Source: Loxodes magnus
Lineage: Eukaryota > Ciliophora > Karyorelictea > Loxodida > Loxodidae
Direction of reading: 5' to 3'
DNA length: 64,000 bases
Assembly (NCBI GenBank): GCA_946699065.1
Contig: CAMPDV010000247.1
Span: 62,001 to 126,000, forward strand
The notes under the pieces were generated by a model. The model searched no databases. It saw only the letters and a program-made list of their open reading frames with translations, and was not told the DNA's origin. Shown piece after piece: positions 11,329 through 24,446 of this stretch (positions are counted from its first letter, which is position 1; each line of letters opens with the position of its first letter). The translations under genes and the position numbers were made by a program.

Positions 11329-13599
11329 TTTAAGCTATTTTAAATAAGGCTATAGTAACAGCTTTCAATCAAATTTGTTTTTAAATAAAGCCTCATTATT
11401 TAAAATTAGTCCTAACTAATAAAGCAGTTCTATTTCTTTTTAAATACATTCTCTTAATTTTAATTTAATATGGTTATTAACTCATAAGGATTCTAGCTTC
11501 TATAATTATTAATGTACTAAAATCCAAATAAGCACTCAAATTGAAGCTTAATTTATTTTAAGTAGTTATATGGGTATTAATATATATTTGAGTAGCTTAA
11601 TATAAAACTTTTAGTTTATTCTAAAATTAATTACAAATTTAGTGACTTAGATACTTAAAAAGTTCTCTAATTGATTAAATAAAAAACTAGGAGAAGCTAT
11701 TCAATCTGATTATGTTGTTAATATTATTTTGGAAGTAAAAGTTAATTTTATAACTGAAGAAAATTTATTTTTAGACATTAATAAATTAGATTATCTAGTG
11801 TTAGTTAATTAAATTCTGTCTAATATATAAATGATTTAAAGCTAAAAAGTACAAAATAGATAAAAGCAAAAATTAAAATTTATTCATAGTTGATGAATTT
11901 AAATTGAAAAGAAAAGGTTAAATGAAACATCAACTAAGGGATATGTAGAAAAAATAAAAAATGAAGATAAATTAAATTAATAAGCTAGAGGATATAAATA
12001 CATTCTATTTTTAAATTATATATTTGCTCTAGAAAGTTTGCTAATATGCTTAAAATAAAAGCTAAAATAATCAAATAAAATTAATAGATGAAGCTAATAA
12101 ATCTCATATTTATTCTTTAGATTTGATTTTAAAGATTTAGCTAGTTAAGGATAATATATGCTTTTGTTATATAAATTCATAGAATATTTATTTTTATCTC
12201 TATAAATATATTAGTCAATTCTATTTTAGATCTAAGAACCCTACTCAAGAATGTAAATTAAGATAAATATTTTTAACTTAATTGCTTTATTTTTATAGAA
12301 TTGCTCTAATTTCAATTTCTTTAAAAAATTAGATTTTCAAGCAAGCTCCTTCTTTTTTACCTGGCAGTCATAAATAAAGATATGAAATACTTATATTTTG
12401 ATTATTAATAATTAGATAATGAAAGTATTTAATTATATTCATCTAATTAAATTTAGAAAATAAGAAAAACATAAGACTTGATAAATCTAAAGCAGTGGTT
12501 CAACTATTAATTTATATATTTTCTAATAAATATTGTGGGTATTAATCATGTCTCTTTGTATATTTTTCATATACTAAGCTTTGACCTAAAAATAACAATT
12601 ATTTATAGCTGATTCATAGCAAAATAATTAGGAAATAAAATAAAAGCTTTTTAACGTTATAAATAAGATAGATTAATAGAGAATGCTATTGGTTATTATA
12701 TATGCTTATATAATTTAAAGACTTTTATTTAAGTTTCTAGAGTAACTAAATCTTAAATATTAAAAGGGTAATTTATTTTTATCATTATCAAATTAAATTA
12801 ATGATATAGTTTGTATAAAAGGTGAACGAAAATCAAAAAGGGGCAAACCTGAAAGCTTTATAAAGTTGATTAAATTAAATAGAGTTATATACTTTAAGTA
12901 TATAACTCAACTATGCTGAATGTATTTAAATTGAATCAATTACTTAATTGTTTATAGTTGCCAACTTATTCCTTTAATTTTAATTATTTCTATTTAAAAA
13001 CAATTAATTAAATAAAAAGTCTTATTTTTAAAGACTGAAGCTAGTCTTTGTTATAGTTAAAAAAAATAAATGAAGCTAGCTAATAGATATTAGTTTTGGA
13101 AATTAATAAAAAGAGTTTATCTATAAGTATTTAGTATCTTATAAATAGCTTATAGATATAGATCTTATAATATTTTTAGTTTTATTAAAAATAAGTTACT
13201 ATAAGAGTAAGAGCATCTAATATAGTTTGATTTTACATTCAAATCATTTTAATTTTGGAAAATAAGCTTAATATAAAATACTAGAGCTTAGAAAATTTAA
13301 GTTGCTAAATACTTAATAATTAAGAATTTATAAAAAGGTAAAAGTGTCAAGATTAAGCTAATTCCTTAAAAGAAAATCATAATAATAAGATATGAGAAGA
13401 AAGCTTAGAAATAAATATTTAGCAAAGCTTAGTGACTGCTATTTTGCACTATATAACTCTAAGTTATAATTATATTAAAATACTTTTAAAAACTTATATA
13501 TCTTTAATTAAGATAATTTGCTTATCTAACTTTCCTCAGGAAATGCTTTTATAATTAAATGTATATAAAATACAAATGCGAGATTTCTATTTAGTAGAT
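11329..13599. other. AT-rich spacer
   Basis: Long AT-rich stretch upstream of the large minus-strand gene. It holds one perfect 27-bp hairpin (12882-12908). I see no convincing coding frame or repeat copy. The promoter of the minus-strand gene should lie at its left end, but no motif stands out. Confidence 0.4.
12882..12908. repeat. Perfect 13-bp inverted repeat
   Basis: GAGTTATATACTT, a single T, then AAGTATATAACTC. The arms are perfectly complementary, giving a hairpin with a 1-nt spacer. It stands alone in spacer DNA and may be chance in such AT-rich sequence. Confidence 0.6.
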
Positions 13600-13870
13600 A
13601 TTTGGTGTTAGAGGCAAGAATCGAACAAGAATCTAAAAGGAGCCAAGAAAGACAACAAAGACTAAAGAGGTATCAAATAACGTTATTGATGAAAGATACC
13701 AGATAATAAGGTCTCTTAGGGAATATTACGATCACGATCTATAGAAGACATGAATCACAAAGGATGCTAGCAATGTGGAAGGCTTCAGAAGAATATTTTT
13801 TTAACTTTAAAAATCTTTATTAAAGAACTCCACACCAATGAAGTGCTACATGCTCTCTAATCTTATTTAC
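13600..13870 (+). repeat. Dispersed repeat R2, copy 1
   Basis: Shares an ordered series of blocks with 53270-53530 in the same orientation: GATGAAAGATACCAGAT, TAGGTCTCTTA-like, AGAAGAC and a 3' block AAGTGCTAC. The 3' block also matches the 3' end of the retroposon ORF at 34903-35640, where it forms part of a hairpin. No ORF is evident. Best read as a SINE-like element. Confidence 0.5.
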
Positions 13871-14381
13871 TTATTTATTATTTATAAGAAAATATAAAAT
13901 TTTAATTTAAGTAAATTGTAAGAATAAAAGTAAAGCTTGCTTTTTAAGAACAATCTTCTAAATAAGAATTTTTTAGACTTTTAAAACTTAAAATAAACTT
14001 GAAGTTAAAGTTATAAACTACTAATCTATTATGTAGTCTAGTTGAGTCTATTTAAAATAGCTTAGGATATTATAATTAGTTATTTCTCTATTATTTTGAG
14101 TAATTTTTTAGGGATATGTATCTTTATAAAGATTAGAGAATTTAAACTACTAGAGATTTACCTAAATAGGTTTATTATGAAGATATACTTCTTTTTATTA
14201 ATGTAAAGTAAACAAAAAAGTTGATTTAATATAAATAGATTTACTAAGCTATTTTTAATAGGTTTCTTAAAATAAGTATAATCTGAATTGTAGTGTGTAT
14301 TGAAGATTAATAGTTCCTGCTTCTTTAGGAAAGTTAATAGTATTAATAATAGTTATTTCTAAAGATCTTATATATTAAAAA

Positions 14382-14454
14382 CAGCCTTGGTGGGATTCGA
14401 ACCCACAACCCTCAGCTTAGAAGGCTGATACGCTAACCGTTGCGCCACAAGGCT
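14382..14454 (-). tRNA. tRNA-Arg (UCU)
   Basis: Complete cloverleaf on the minus strand. The acceptor AGCCTTG/CAAGGCT is perfect. The D-stem is GCGC/GCGT, the anticodon stem TCAGC/GCTGA carries loop CTTCTAA (anticodon TCT), and the T-arm is GTGGG-TTCGAAT-CCCAC. No intron. The discriminator is G and is followed directly by TTTTT, a Pol III terminator. It decodes AGA, the commonest Arg codon in AT-rich ciliate genes. Confidence 0.97.
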
Positions 14455-15399
14455 TTATAAACTTATTCTTAATTATGTATTAAATAGAATTTCAGTCTTT
14501 TCATATAAGATAAATAACTAAACCTTTTTAACAATAATTAGCTTTAGTTACATCCCTTGCAGTTCTTATATATCTTTTATCTGGTGTTTATTTGCTTACC
14601 CGATTTAATAGTTGAGCAAGTAGATTTTAGCTGAAGATATTGAATTAAAAAACTAGAGTTTTTATTTGTTCTATTACTGAGATGCCTTAGAACAGCAATA
14701 AGTAAATTAAATGCTCATCTTTTCGGCTTCCTGCTTTTGTTAAGCTTGATAAAGGTAAGGTGTACTGGTAGGAAGTTGGCTGTGGTATAAAAAGATTTGT
14801 AACATTTCCTTCAGCTTGGTGAAATATTGGATGCTTTGATTATTAATAAAGATATTTCTACATACATGAGTTGCTAAAGTTTTGTTTCTTAAAGCAAAAA
14901 AGAGTTGTGGTAATTAAAGTAAGTTAAAATCTTAAAGGGAGAATATAGTTATTAGAAGATAGAAATAATAATTATTAGCTCTTTGTTTGATTAAGAAGTA
15001 ATTAAATTAATTATTAGAAAGACTTAGCTTAAGGTATATCAATTTATTAATATTAAGTAAAGGAAACTAAGATATTATGTTATATCTTAGATTTAAGCAA
15101 TAAAGCTAAATTTTCAAATATTAACACTTAGCAAGAGAAAAAGAACAGCTAAATTATATACTAATTAAGATTATCATATAAAGCCTTATTTAGATATAGA
15201 ATTAAATAATCATTATATTGGTTCAATTTTTTAGAACTTATATTTAAGTCTTACCATGAAAGCATCATAGTGAATTAATAAAGAGCGTAAATAATAACTA
15301 TCTATATACTTTATTATTATTGGAATAAGCTTCAAATTGATAAAATAATCTAATAATTAAAATTTTGATTAAAGAACATTTTATTGAAGATTTGTCTTT
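14455..15399. other. Mixed sequence, coding uncertain
   Basis: The part at about 14560-14920 is less AT-rich than spacer, and one plus-strand frame gives a protein-like stretch (FRLPAFVKLDKGKVYW). Other frames are also open and no family is recognised. Beyond 14920 it looks like spacer. Confidence 0.25.
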
Positions 15400-16400
15400 A
15401 ATCAATAATTATTTAAAGATCTAGTTTTTTTGCTAAAATCTTTAAAATAAGTGCTTGTATTCAATTCTTAATCTGAGCCAAAGTGATTCTTCATATATTA
15501 TTGTTATTTTAAACCAATAAGTAAAAAGCTTTATTCAAGTACTTGTAATAATCTTAAGAGTTTTTCTCTTAAAATTCATTATCATATGTTGCTTATTCTT
15601 TTCCTTTAAAACATCTTAGACAAATATTTTTATATAATAAGTACTATAGTTCAAGATTAATCTCATCGTTTTCTAAAATGATATACAGTCTTTTATGATT
15701 TTTCCATTATTTTTTAAATCAATCCTTTTATCTAAAAGCATTTAAAAAAAGGGACTTGAGACCTTCTATCTATTAAAGCAATTCATTATTTCTTAATTCC
15801 TTTGCAATTATAAGAGTCAACTTAGTAAGTATTTAAAGTTAAGACTTCATCAAATTTCTTTATCGTCTCTTAATATAGTTCGAAAGAATTAACGCTAACT
15901 GCTTTTAAGTATAAATCTTAATTTTTCTAGATATAATTTCTGACTCTTTGGTAAAAAATTTAGCAGCATATCTTAGCTATTCTATCATCAAAATTAACTC
16001 TCCTTTATGACAAAAGCTTTTTTACCTTGAACCTTTAACTTCGATCTTCAGTGAGGCTCCATTTCTCTCTGTATATTTTTATAATCAAAGAATAGAAAGA
16101 TCAAGGCTGAATATTTTATAATACCTCCTAAGTTTAAAGAGGCCTCTAGTTAAAATCAAGATCTTGATGGAAAGCATCTGGATAATTATCCTTCTTTCGT
16201 AGGAACTTTAAATTTATGAGTATCAATTATTTGCTCGCTGCACATGATTGTCAGTACTTTACAGAAAACGATCTCCTAATTTCCAATTAATGACCACTAA
16301 GAGGTTATTTAAAACAAGCAAAACGAGAGCTTAGCGTCCCTAAAGCATTCCAAGTAGATGATTACAACTATATCTCTTATTTTTTAAATCTTATAATACT
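15400..16400 (-). CDS. Probable TPR-repeat protein
   Basis: On the minus strand one frame near 15900-15790 gives a stretch resembling the tetratricopeptide consensus, with YQETIKKFDEVLTLN followed by VDSYNCKGIK. This is the spacing seen in the many ciliate TPR proteins (helix A ending in the FDEVL position, then D-Y-N-KG). A second weak unit (YYKYLNKAFYLL) lies near 15530, and an upstream part near 16180 has KKDNYPDAFHQDLDFN. The units are not all in one frame, so introns or frameshifts are needed, and the ends are not defined. TPR proteins act as protein-binding scaffolds; no partner can be named. Confidence 0.35.
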
Positions 16401-16650
16401 TTAATGAGTCTTTTTTCCCTTTCTAGTATTTATTTCAGTATTGTTAAACTTATTCCATGCTTTAGCGTGTTTTTTTTATCAATCTATATGAGTTCAATTA
16501 GAAATAGCTTTGATTATAAATCTTATAAATTTTAGATTAATTTAGATAGCACTAAAAATAACTTGGTATATTAAATAAGCTATGGAATACATTTGGTTTT
16601 AAATATTAAGATTTATCTAATAATTATTAGGACTCTTTATATCTAAGCCT

Positions 16651-16690
16651 AATTAAGCTAATTAAGCTAATTAAGCTAATAAGCTTATTA
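16651..16690 (+). repeat. Short tandem repeat, unit AATTAAGCT
   Basis: About three and a half head-to-tail copies of the 9-bp unit, followed by degenerate copies. It lies 100 bp upstream of a retroposon insertion. Confidence 0.75.
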
Positions 16691-16795
16691 AGTTAATAAA
16701 GTTATTAACTAACTTAATTAAAGATATAGTGCTATTATTAGTATTTTATATTAGCTATAAATAATACTCTCAGTAACTAACTCTTTTCTAAGTTA

Positions 16796-17667
16796 TATTT
16801 GCCATATATTAAAAAAAAAATGGATTAATCTCTTCGACTCTCAAAGAATTAACTTAAAAACCTAAAGAGAAAAGCGGCAAAAGAAATTTAGAAAAAACAA
16901 TAGCAATGAGAGGAGTCAAGTTCGTCATCAGAAGGTAAAGTGATGGTAGGATCTATAGAGATAAGATAACCTAAAAACGAATCTGATCAAAAACTTTAAA
17001 TTTAATTAGATCAAATGTAAAAATTAATTTCAAAGTATGAAGAAATAGCTTATAACTAAGGAGAAAAAATAAGGGAATTAATGAATAGCATAGAGGATTA
17101 AAACAACGAATTATTAATACTCAGAAGACAGCTCATTCAAAGCAATTTGATAACGGAAGAACAACTCTGAACTTAGTCACAATAAAACTTTAAATATGAC
17201 ACGAAAATGGAAATAGAAAAAATACCAATAGAATTAAAAACAGAATTGAATCCAGAAAAAGAAATGATTGCTACAAGTTTCATTAAAAGATTAGAAAATA
17301 TAGAAAATAAATTATCATAAAAAAGAACGAAATAAAGACAATAATACGAACTTTGTTGAAGTTGCAATTCAAATCAACATATTTTAAAAAACTGTTGATA
17401 ATGAAAGAAAATAAACGAATAAGAGCAGAAAAGAACATGGAGACAACTCAATAAACTATGAATAACTCCAACAGGGATCTACAAATAAAAGCTTTTTGCA
17501 AGACCACTTGAACGGTTACAGTGGTAACCTTCCACTTAATAAAAAGGTCGTGGATCACACCCACGTTAAAAAAACTGTCCGCAGGAACTGGTTGCAATTT
17601 CAGAGAATGCAAAACTCTACTAACTTTAAGTATATTATTATTATTATTATTATTTGCCATATATTAA
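16796..17667 (+). mobile_element. ORF1-only retroposon, copy A, with 17-bp target-site duplication
   Basis: The element is bounded by TATTTGCCATATATTAA at 16796-16812 and 17651-17667, a perfect direct repeat expected of target-primed insertion. The 5' end has only an A-run before the ORF and the 3' end is a (TTA)n tail. A stem CGTGG/CCACG lies about 90 bp before the tail. Copy B (49640-50520) is closely similar and copy C (46988-47850) more diverged. There is no reverse transcriptase, so movement would depend on an enzyme supplied in trans. Confidence 0.85.
16820..17650 (+). CDS. Retroposon ORF1-like zinc-knuckle protein (copy A)
   Basis: Starts MDQSLRLSKNQ. A basic N-terminus is followed by a heptad-rich coiled coil containing YNQGEKIRELMNSIEDQN, conserved in copies B and C. 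A CCHC knuckle follows (C-W-S-C-NSNQ-H-ILKN-C, the first x position being TGA), then a segment W-R-Q-L-N-K-L-W...GIYKQK. Such proteins bind the element RNA and form ribonucleoproteins in LINE-type retroposition. With the ambiguous code the frame is open over the whole element. In-frame TGA sits at conserved Trp positions, except one that aligns with TAG in copy B. No clear terminal TGA is seen, so the real end is unknown. Confidence 0.7.
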
Positions 17668-20600
17668 TATACTTCTAAATCCATCTGAGGCTTATGGTCC
17701 ATAAATATCAAAAAGATATCTAGATCTAGTATAAAGTACTCTTGCTAGCTTAAAGCAAATACATTAAGATTTTTACCTAAACCCTTCCTCTTTTTTTAAT
17801 TTCTACTTAGAGATGCCTGCGAATCCCTTAACAAAGGAAAATTTGTTGTTTGAGAATCTGAGCTTTGTAATAAGTAAAGGTTATTATATTAAATGTATCT
17901 TAATTATTTAATATCAGACAGAAAGTAAGTAAAGGGCTTCTTATCAACTCGGAAGTAGTAGTTCAGAAGATTCACTTTGACTAAGCTTTAGTTTAAACAT
18001 GAAAGAATCTAAAGTATTTAATTAACTCTGACTACTATTTCAGAATAGCACAATCTTCATTAACTAAATTTTAAAGTTATGAAGCATATTCTAACTAAGC
18101 ACTAAGTTTAACTTACAAGTATTTAAGCTATAGAGATATCAGAATTATTTCATATCTTATAGCTAAATAAAGAACATTAAAATCACAGCTTCTTGCTTGT
18201 ACACTAAATTCTATTTTTAATTAAGACTTTATCAAGTTTTTCATCCATATGATTCTTCTCGTATTCTACAAAGCTGCATCAACTTATTCTCCCATAAGTT
18301 CCACTAGTAAACACTGATCACTATTCTGGAAATAAGACTCTAATTATCTATAGCTAAAATATTTTGAGCACTTCCAAAGATAAATAGTTAAGTCTAAGCC
18401 TTAAGTTAAATTTGAACTAAAAGTAGATGCAAAGCTAAGTAATGATAATTCTAATGCTAAGTTCCTAAATAGAAAATAGAAAATTTAACTATAATGGAAA
18501 TCAAAAAGGATGAGCTTAATTTTTTATTTACTTAATTAAATAAAATTCTTAATAAATTAAGAGTAGAATTAACAAATAAGTCTAATAAAAAGAGCAAAGA
18601 ATTATTATAAAAAATATCGCTGAAAGCTATAAAAATAACACTTAAAGCTACAAATATTTGAAATTAAGCAAACCTTCAAAATTTTAAATAAAGATATAAA
18701 TAAATTGCATTGTAATAAGACTAACTAAGCCTTTTGGAAAATAAACTAAATCTATTATAATTAATTATAGTTATTATTAATTTAAGCATCTTCATAATAG
18801 AAATTAATATTCTAGCAACTAAATATTATTTATACAGTTTGATAGATATAAGATATTAATTACTTTAACATTTAACATTTAAACATTTATTCCATTTAAT
18901 TAGTATAAAAAGGCGGGAAATTTATACACTATGCTTAATAATAAAATCAGTATGAATTTCAAAAATTAAAGGATTAGAAGCTAAAAATATCTTTAATTTA
19001 ATAAAAATATAAGCATCTTTCTATAATTTAGTATTAAACTAGGATTATTTAAAATAACTGGAAGCTATAGATAAATTTAAGCTTATTATTTTAGTTTGCC
19101 AATAATATCTATTTAGCTAAATCATTATTACTAAATTTATTTAAATAGTAACTAGATATATTAGAATATTATGCTTTCTAATCATTATGCATAGCTAATA
19201 AATACGCATTTTATTCAAACGTTTCTTTTGCTTTACTCTTTATTATTAGATCATACTATTCTGCTATTTCTTAAAATTTAAGTGAAACTTGCTAATTGCC
19301 ATTAACTTTATTAACTTGCTCAAGTTTAAGATATGAGATCTAATTAATTCAACCTAAATTTTTTTGTAGTTTGATTGCTAGATATAACATTTTATAGGAA
19401 TAAATCATCCCTGTGACTTATTTTTAGTTTTTAATACAAATAGGATTTCTGATTCAAACTCCTTTGCAAGCCCTTAATTTCAACTTATCATATCATTGTT
19501 TCGCTTTAAGTTGTATCTTCGAATTTATTATTTAATTATTTAATTATCTAATAAGATAGTGATACTCGAAGTTAAATGATAAATCTAGATATTTTTCAAA
19601 GCATATGTTGGTTCTTGTTAGCTTCTATTAGATTAATTTAATTTAAAATGCTCATTAGTATTTCCCTTATTAGCTTAGTCATCTATAGTTGATACTTATA
19701 AAATTATTTTTTGGTTTTAAATTTAGCTTAGATATTGTCTTAACCTAAAATTAATTTAATTATCTAATCTTATTTCATTAGTTTTGAAAACTTGCTAATA
19801 TAAGAATATCAAAAGCCTGGAGAGTTAGTTTCTGTTCCAGTTACTTTAAAATACTTTTCAAAGCTATTTCGTGCTGCGTAGATCCTTCCTCTATAGAGTT
19901 TTTTACATATTAACTTGATTGTAGCTATTTATTAAAATATTGTCTAGTTAATTCTTGACTAATATAAGTGTTAATCACTATGATTGTAAATTTGGTTGTT
20001 GAATATTCCAGTTGCACTCTTAATTATCTGTTTCTGATAATATATGTTGTATTTAAGACATTTAAATCTAGCTATAATAATAGAGATATTTTGTTATTAT
20101 TTATTAGTATTTATTAATATTAACAAATAAGCTAGATATTTAGATCTATTAGGTGTTAATTGCTAATAATGCTAGTTAGTGATGTTAGTATATAATAAGC
20201 TACATAAAGCTTAGATAAATGATGGTAAATTAGTTTATTAATCTTTAGTACGTTTTACTAATTTAGCTTTATACTAACTACTATTATTATTCTTTACCTA
20301 TAAAACTCACTTTATTATTTAGATATTACTTATGAATCATTATAGATACTAGACTAATCTATCACTAAAATTAGATCTTATGTATGTAATGTAAATAGAT
20401 TACTCTGTAGTAGCAAACTAGTGGATAACTAAATTTATTAACTAAACTATTAACTGATTTATAATCTTCTCATTACTTAGAAGATTATCATAGACTGCTA
20501 AGTCTCTTTTAGCAGCTAATATAAATTAATTAAAGTAGCAAAGATTAAGTATCATAGTTGTATATTATTAGAATGAGAGTTAATTAAATGTAGGCTTAAG

Positions 20601-20719
20601 ATTAACTAGAGAAATAAGAATTTAAAATAGACCATAGATATTATAGTACAAGATTAATCAATTCAAAGCTTAACTTACTTAGAATAGTTAGAGCTATAGT
20701 CACTACTTATTATTAATAT
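17668..20719. other. AT-rich spacer
   Basis: Long AT-rich stretch. Short fragments could be coding in several frames, but none has consistent protein character and I see no repeat copies or RNA genes. Confidence 0.35.
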
Positions 20720-21300
20720 ACCTTATTTCACTTCAAATTAACAAATTAAAGATTCAATTAGAAAAAGATAAACTAAGAGTACGGATTAAATCTCCAATAA
20801 CCTCTTAGTTCTACATAAGTTAACTCAGAAACAGATGTAACTTTTAACAAAGAGCAACCAGTCTAATATCAAAGATAAAATATAATCTATTTAGAACCCA
20901 TAAATCAGAGCGATAAAGGTAGAAATTAAAAACAACTAACTTTATTCAGCCAAAATAAAATTTTATTCTTCAAGGACTTATCGAAAATACTAGAAATAAT
21001 TGAAAAGAAAAGAGAAATAAAATTGATGAGCATAATAATTATAAATTTAGGAGAATGTCCTAGACTAAAATATTTAAAAAGCAAAACTAAATGGTAAAGA
21101 ACTATTTAAAGATAATTCTATCATCAGCTCATTATTTTATTTGAGTAGAAGCAAAAAATTTAGCAAAATATTTTGAAACAGCTCAATAAATTTTTTAATT
21201 GTAGCTATAGTTGTTTAAAGAAAAATCAAACAAGAGATGAAAACTGTATCAATCGTTTTTTCTTTGAGTGGAAAACGAAAAAATTTATTAAAAGTTTTAT
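20720..21300 (+). repeat. Dispersed repeat R4, copy 1
   Basis: Collinear with 33130-33640 in the same orientation. Shared blocks include TTATTTCACTT, AATCAGAG.GATAA, TTAT.AAAAATACT and ACTCAATAAA.TTTT. Divergence is high. The repeat is probably part of a coding mobile element, since one frame gives a Lys/Gln-rich peptide with HYFIWVEAKNLAKYFETA, but no domain is recognised. Confidence 0.45.
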
Positions 21301-21879
21301 GAAAGAAGCAAGAAAATAAGGGAAAACATATTAATAAGGCTCAGCTATAAATAAAATTAAGAAAGATAACTAATCTAAAACATCTAAAGCAATTAGGTAT
21401 TCTATATTTATAGAAACAACAGAAGAATCTTTATTTAAATCGGTACTAAAGCCAAATAATCTAATTTAATATTAGAAAATAACTAAAATAAAACTTATAT
21501 CTCTATGTATTTCTGATGTTAATATAAAGAAACATATTATTTAATAGTAATTACCTAAAGCTAATTAATAAGAGCTAAATAATATTAGGTATCTAAATAA
21601 TAATAGACTAAAGCTTATCTAATAGAAGATATTTATTTTATTTAGTATTTATTTTTTAGTTCCCTTATACTAATTATTTAAACCTATTATTTATAAAATT
21701 TAATTTTTACTTTTTATAAAATAATCTGCAATCCTTTTAATCAAGAGTTCGAGGTAAATTTAGGAAAATATTTCAAATAAAGTAAAATAATAAATAAATA
21801 GAACTTAATAATTAGATAATAAGTCTATAAGATAGTAATAAACTTATAAATTTTACACTTCAAATTAGTTATATTAGAA

Positions 21880-22450
21880 CTAAATTATATATGAACCTTA
21901 TCAAAAATTATATCAATATAATCAAGAAACTTCTTAGGTATAACTCCATCACCAAATTGCCTTTTATTCAATTTTACCTCCATCTATTTTGAAAAAATAC
22001 CGCTTCTTTGAACTGTCTAAAATAAAAAAAAACTCTACTTATGTATTTTTCTTTCTTCTTCTCTAATTCAATGTCTGTAAGACATACAATCTCTTCTGTA
22101 TTTTTTGAATTTTTAATAAAATTTCAATTTTTAATTCTGACTTTGATATCAACATAGCTAAATTTATTGAGAGGCATTAAAGTTCTGTTTTAATCAATCT
22201 TCATTCAAATTCTAAAAATATCTCTTATAGGCTTAAGCTTCATTATATATTTTAAGTTAAATACGTCTTTAAATGCACTGCCAGTTTTCAGGTTACATTT
22301 CTTAATTAATAAAGATATTTCTTAACTGAATCCCATTATCGTATCCTTCTACTTCATATTTTATTATTCGCACTCAATGTTTTCTTTATTCTTCTCTTGG
22401 AATTCTTTCTTTTTCTTTATAAGTTTGTTACTTGAGCAGGTAAAAATGAT
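21880..22450 (-). CDS. Coding segment of unknown function
   Basis: One minus-strand frame has sustained protein character over more than 500 nt, including QEISLLIKKCNLKTGSAF, MPLNKFSYVDIKVRI and EEIVCLTDIELEKKKEKY. Gln is often encoded by TAA/TAG and Trp sometimes by TGA. No family is recognised and neither end is defined. Confidence 0.35.
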
Positions 22451-24221
22451 CTGAGTTTAAGTTTTAAAGAGCTTAGATTTGATAAAGTAGGTATAAATCT
22501 AAGTTTAATACAAAATTCTTGATCCTTCTAGTAAAAAAGCTATTGTTAGTATTTATTAATGAGAAGCTTTTATTATTTAGTTAGCTTCTAGATGTTTGGT
22601 AGGGTTTTTTAACTAAGTTATCTAACTATGTAATTATTTTTCAATATATTCAATCCCTAGTCTTTAGATTCTACCAAGAAATTTATTGTTCTTTAAATAT
22701 TTCCCTTCTAATCAAAAGATTAAGAGATAGAATTCCTGCTATTTTATAGAGCAAAGCTCAATTTTCTTAACTAGATTTAGCTGCTCATTTTTAAAAGTTT
22801 AACCATATCTAGAAAGTTAAAGAGGCTAATTAAGTCTTTAAATATTCAAGTTTATCTTTCAAGTTTTAATATTTTAGCTATGATTGAAGTTGCAATCAAA
22901 CTTCTTACTAAACTGCTGGATCTTTTTATTTCTATACGTTAGATTTGACTTTTCAAGAAACATCGTTTGACAAAGAAACTTAGGACAATTACATATATAA
23001 GATCTAATTTTAGTGATAGATTAGTCTAGTATCTATAATGGTTCCTAAGTAATATCTTAATAATAAAGTGAGCTTAATAGGTAAAAGAATAATAATAATA
23101 GGTAGTATAAAGCTAAATTAGTAAAACATACTAAAGATTAATAAACTAATTAACCATTATTTAAGAATGCTAATATGAGACTTGCAATTAAATAAGGAGT
23201 TAGTATTTCATATTTAAAGATTAAATAATTAAGACTATTGCATTTTTCTTTAAAAGCTAAATAAGAAGATTGAGTTTACATAATTATCAACAAAACTAGA
23301 AAATTGATTCTTTTAACGGATCCTTATAAACCATATGAGAGGCTTTTTAATTACAAACAGTCATGAAAAAACTTTCAAATGAGATACAAAAAATTCAGAA
23401 AATTCAAGTGTAAAATATTAAGTTTCTCAAATGTTAGTTTGAGATAGTGTAATAAATTAGTAGCAGTAAATAATAAAGCCTTTTAGTTTTGCAAAAGGAG
23501 CTATATTAAAAAACTTATAGGATAAAAAATCATTAACAAATCCCACTTCTACTAAGCTATTTAATCAAATACATCGTATAGTAATTGGAAGCATCAAATA
23601 TTCTACTGGGAATTAAACCTTAATAAGATTAATCTTTTAAATTTAAGCTTAATTAAATTTAATGGACTTTAATTGCATTTATAAGAGACTAAGCTATAAT
23701 ATTTATCCTTCTACTTATATCTAATATTTTCTATAAATTAAAAGATCTTAAGTTGCAAGAGTCTTTAGCTTTGAACATTTCTGTAAAAATGAAAGTATTA
23801 AATTTAATTCTTTAAGAAGAATAATAAAAATAGATCTTAATTGGCTAAATTGCTTAATAGGACTTAAATTTTTTCTTTAGCTCTAAAATCTTTTAGGTTG
23901 CTTTTGTCTATTAAAGTTTTATATAATCTTTAAAATAAATTCTAGAAGATCAAAGACTAGCAAAAGAGAATAGATAGTGAAAATATTTATATCAAGGGAG
24001 TGGAAAAAATTATATAGAAAAATAAGATGAAAAGGAAAGAAGAATATAAATCTGGTTGTTCCTATATGTAGTTAGAACTTATCTCTTAGATTAAGTTATT
24101 CTGTATAAATGCTAGCATTTAATTGTGGAACTGTGAATGAATCATTAACCAGTGATAGTTTATTTGGTGGCATGTTAGATATGTAGTCTTAGTAATTCTA
24201 GAAAGAACAAATAATTGCAAG
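22451..24221. other. AT-rich spacer, coding not resolved
   Basis: AT-rich sequence without a recognisable gene. The last 150 bases before 24222 are open in the frame of the next gene and Trp-rich (several TGA), and could hold its first exon. Confidence 0.3.
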
Positions 24222-24446
24222 ATGTTTTTTAGATATCTTACAAATGGAATTATAATAGACGAAGACTATGTTGAGAAGTTAAGCAGATCATTAAAGTTTC
24301 TACCCTATCAACTTTCAATGTCAGAATATTGGATTATTAGAGCAGCAACGAGCAACGGAGAATTATGGTTCAATTCGAAAAAGAAGCTTGAAAGACGACT
24401 ACCACATCTAAGGAGGGTAACAGGTGTAAAAATTACCTAATAATGA
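24222..24446 (+). CDS. Small conserved-looking protein, possibly QCR7/UQCRB-like
   Basis: 74 residues from ATG to TGA, with two TAA (Gln) directly before the stop. Codon use is balanced and it contains NGIIIDEDYVEKLSRSLK, FLPYQLSMSEYWIIRAAT and ERRLPHLRRVTG. The order acidic 'DED', L-x-x-LP and Y-x-I-I-R-A resembles the 14-kDa subunit of mitochondrial complex III (QCR7/UQCRB), which is usually 110-130 residues. A 5' exon would then be missing or lie just upstream, where the frame remains open. The family assignment is tentative; that it is coding is more likely. Confidence 0.4.

Noticed and set aside
17448..17660. Overlapping plus- and minus-strand ORFs at the 3' end of retroposon copy A (and their mirror at 49553-49804)
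   Set aside because: They are produced by the 3' part of the element in the standard code; the element's own frame is the one with the zinc knuckle.
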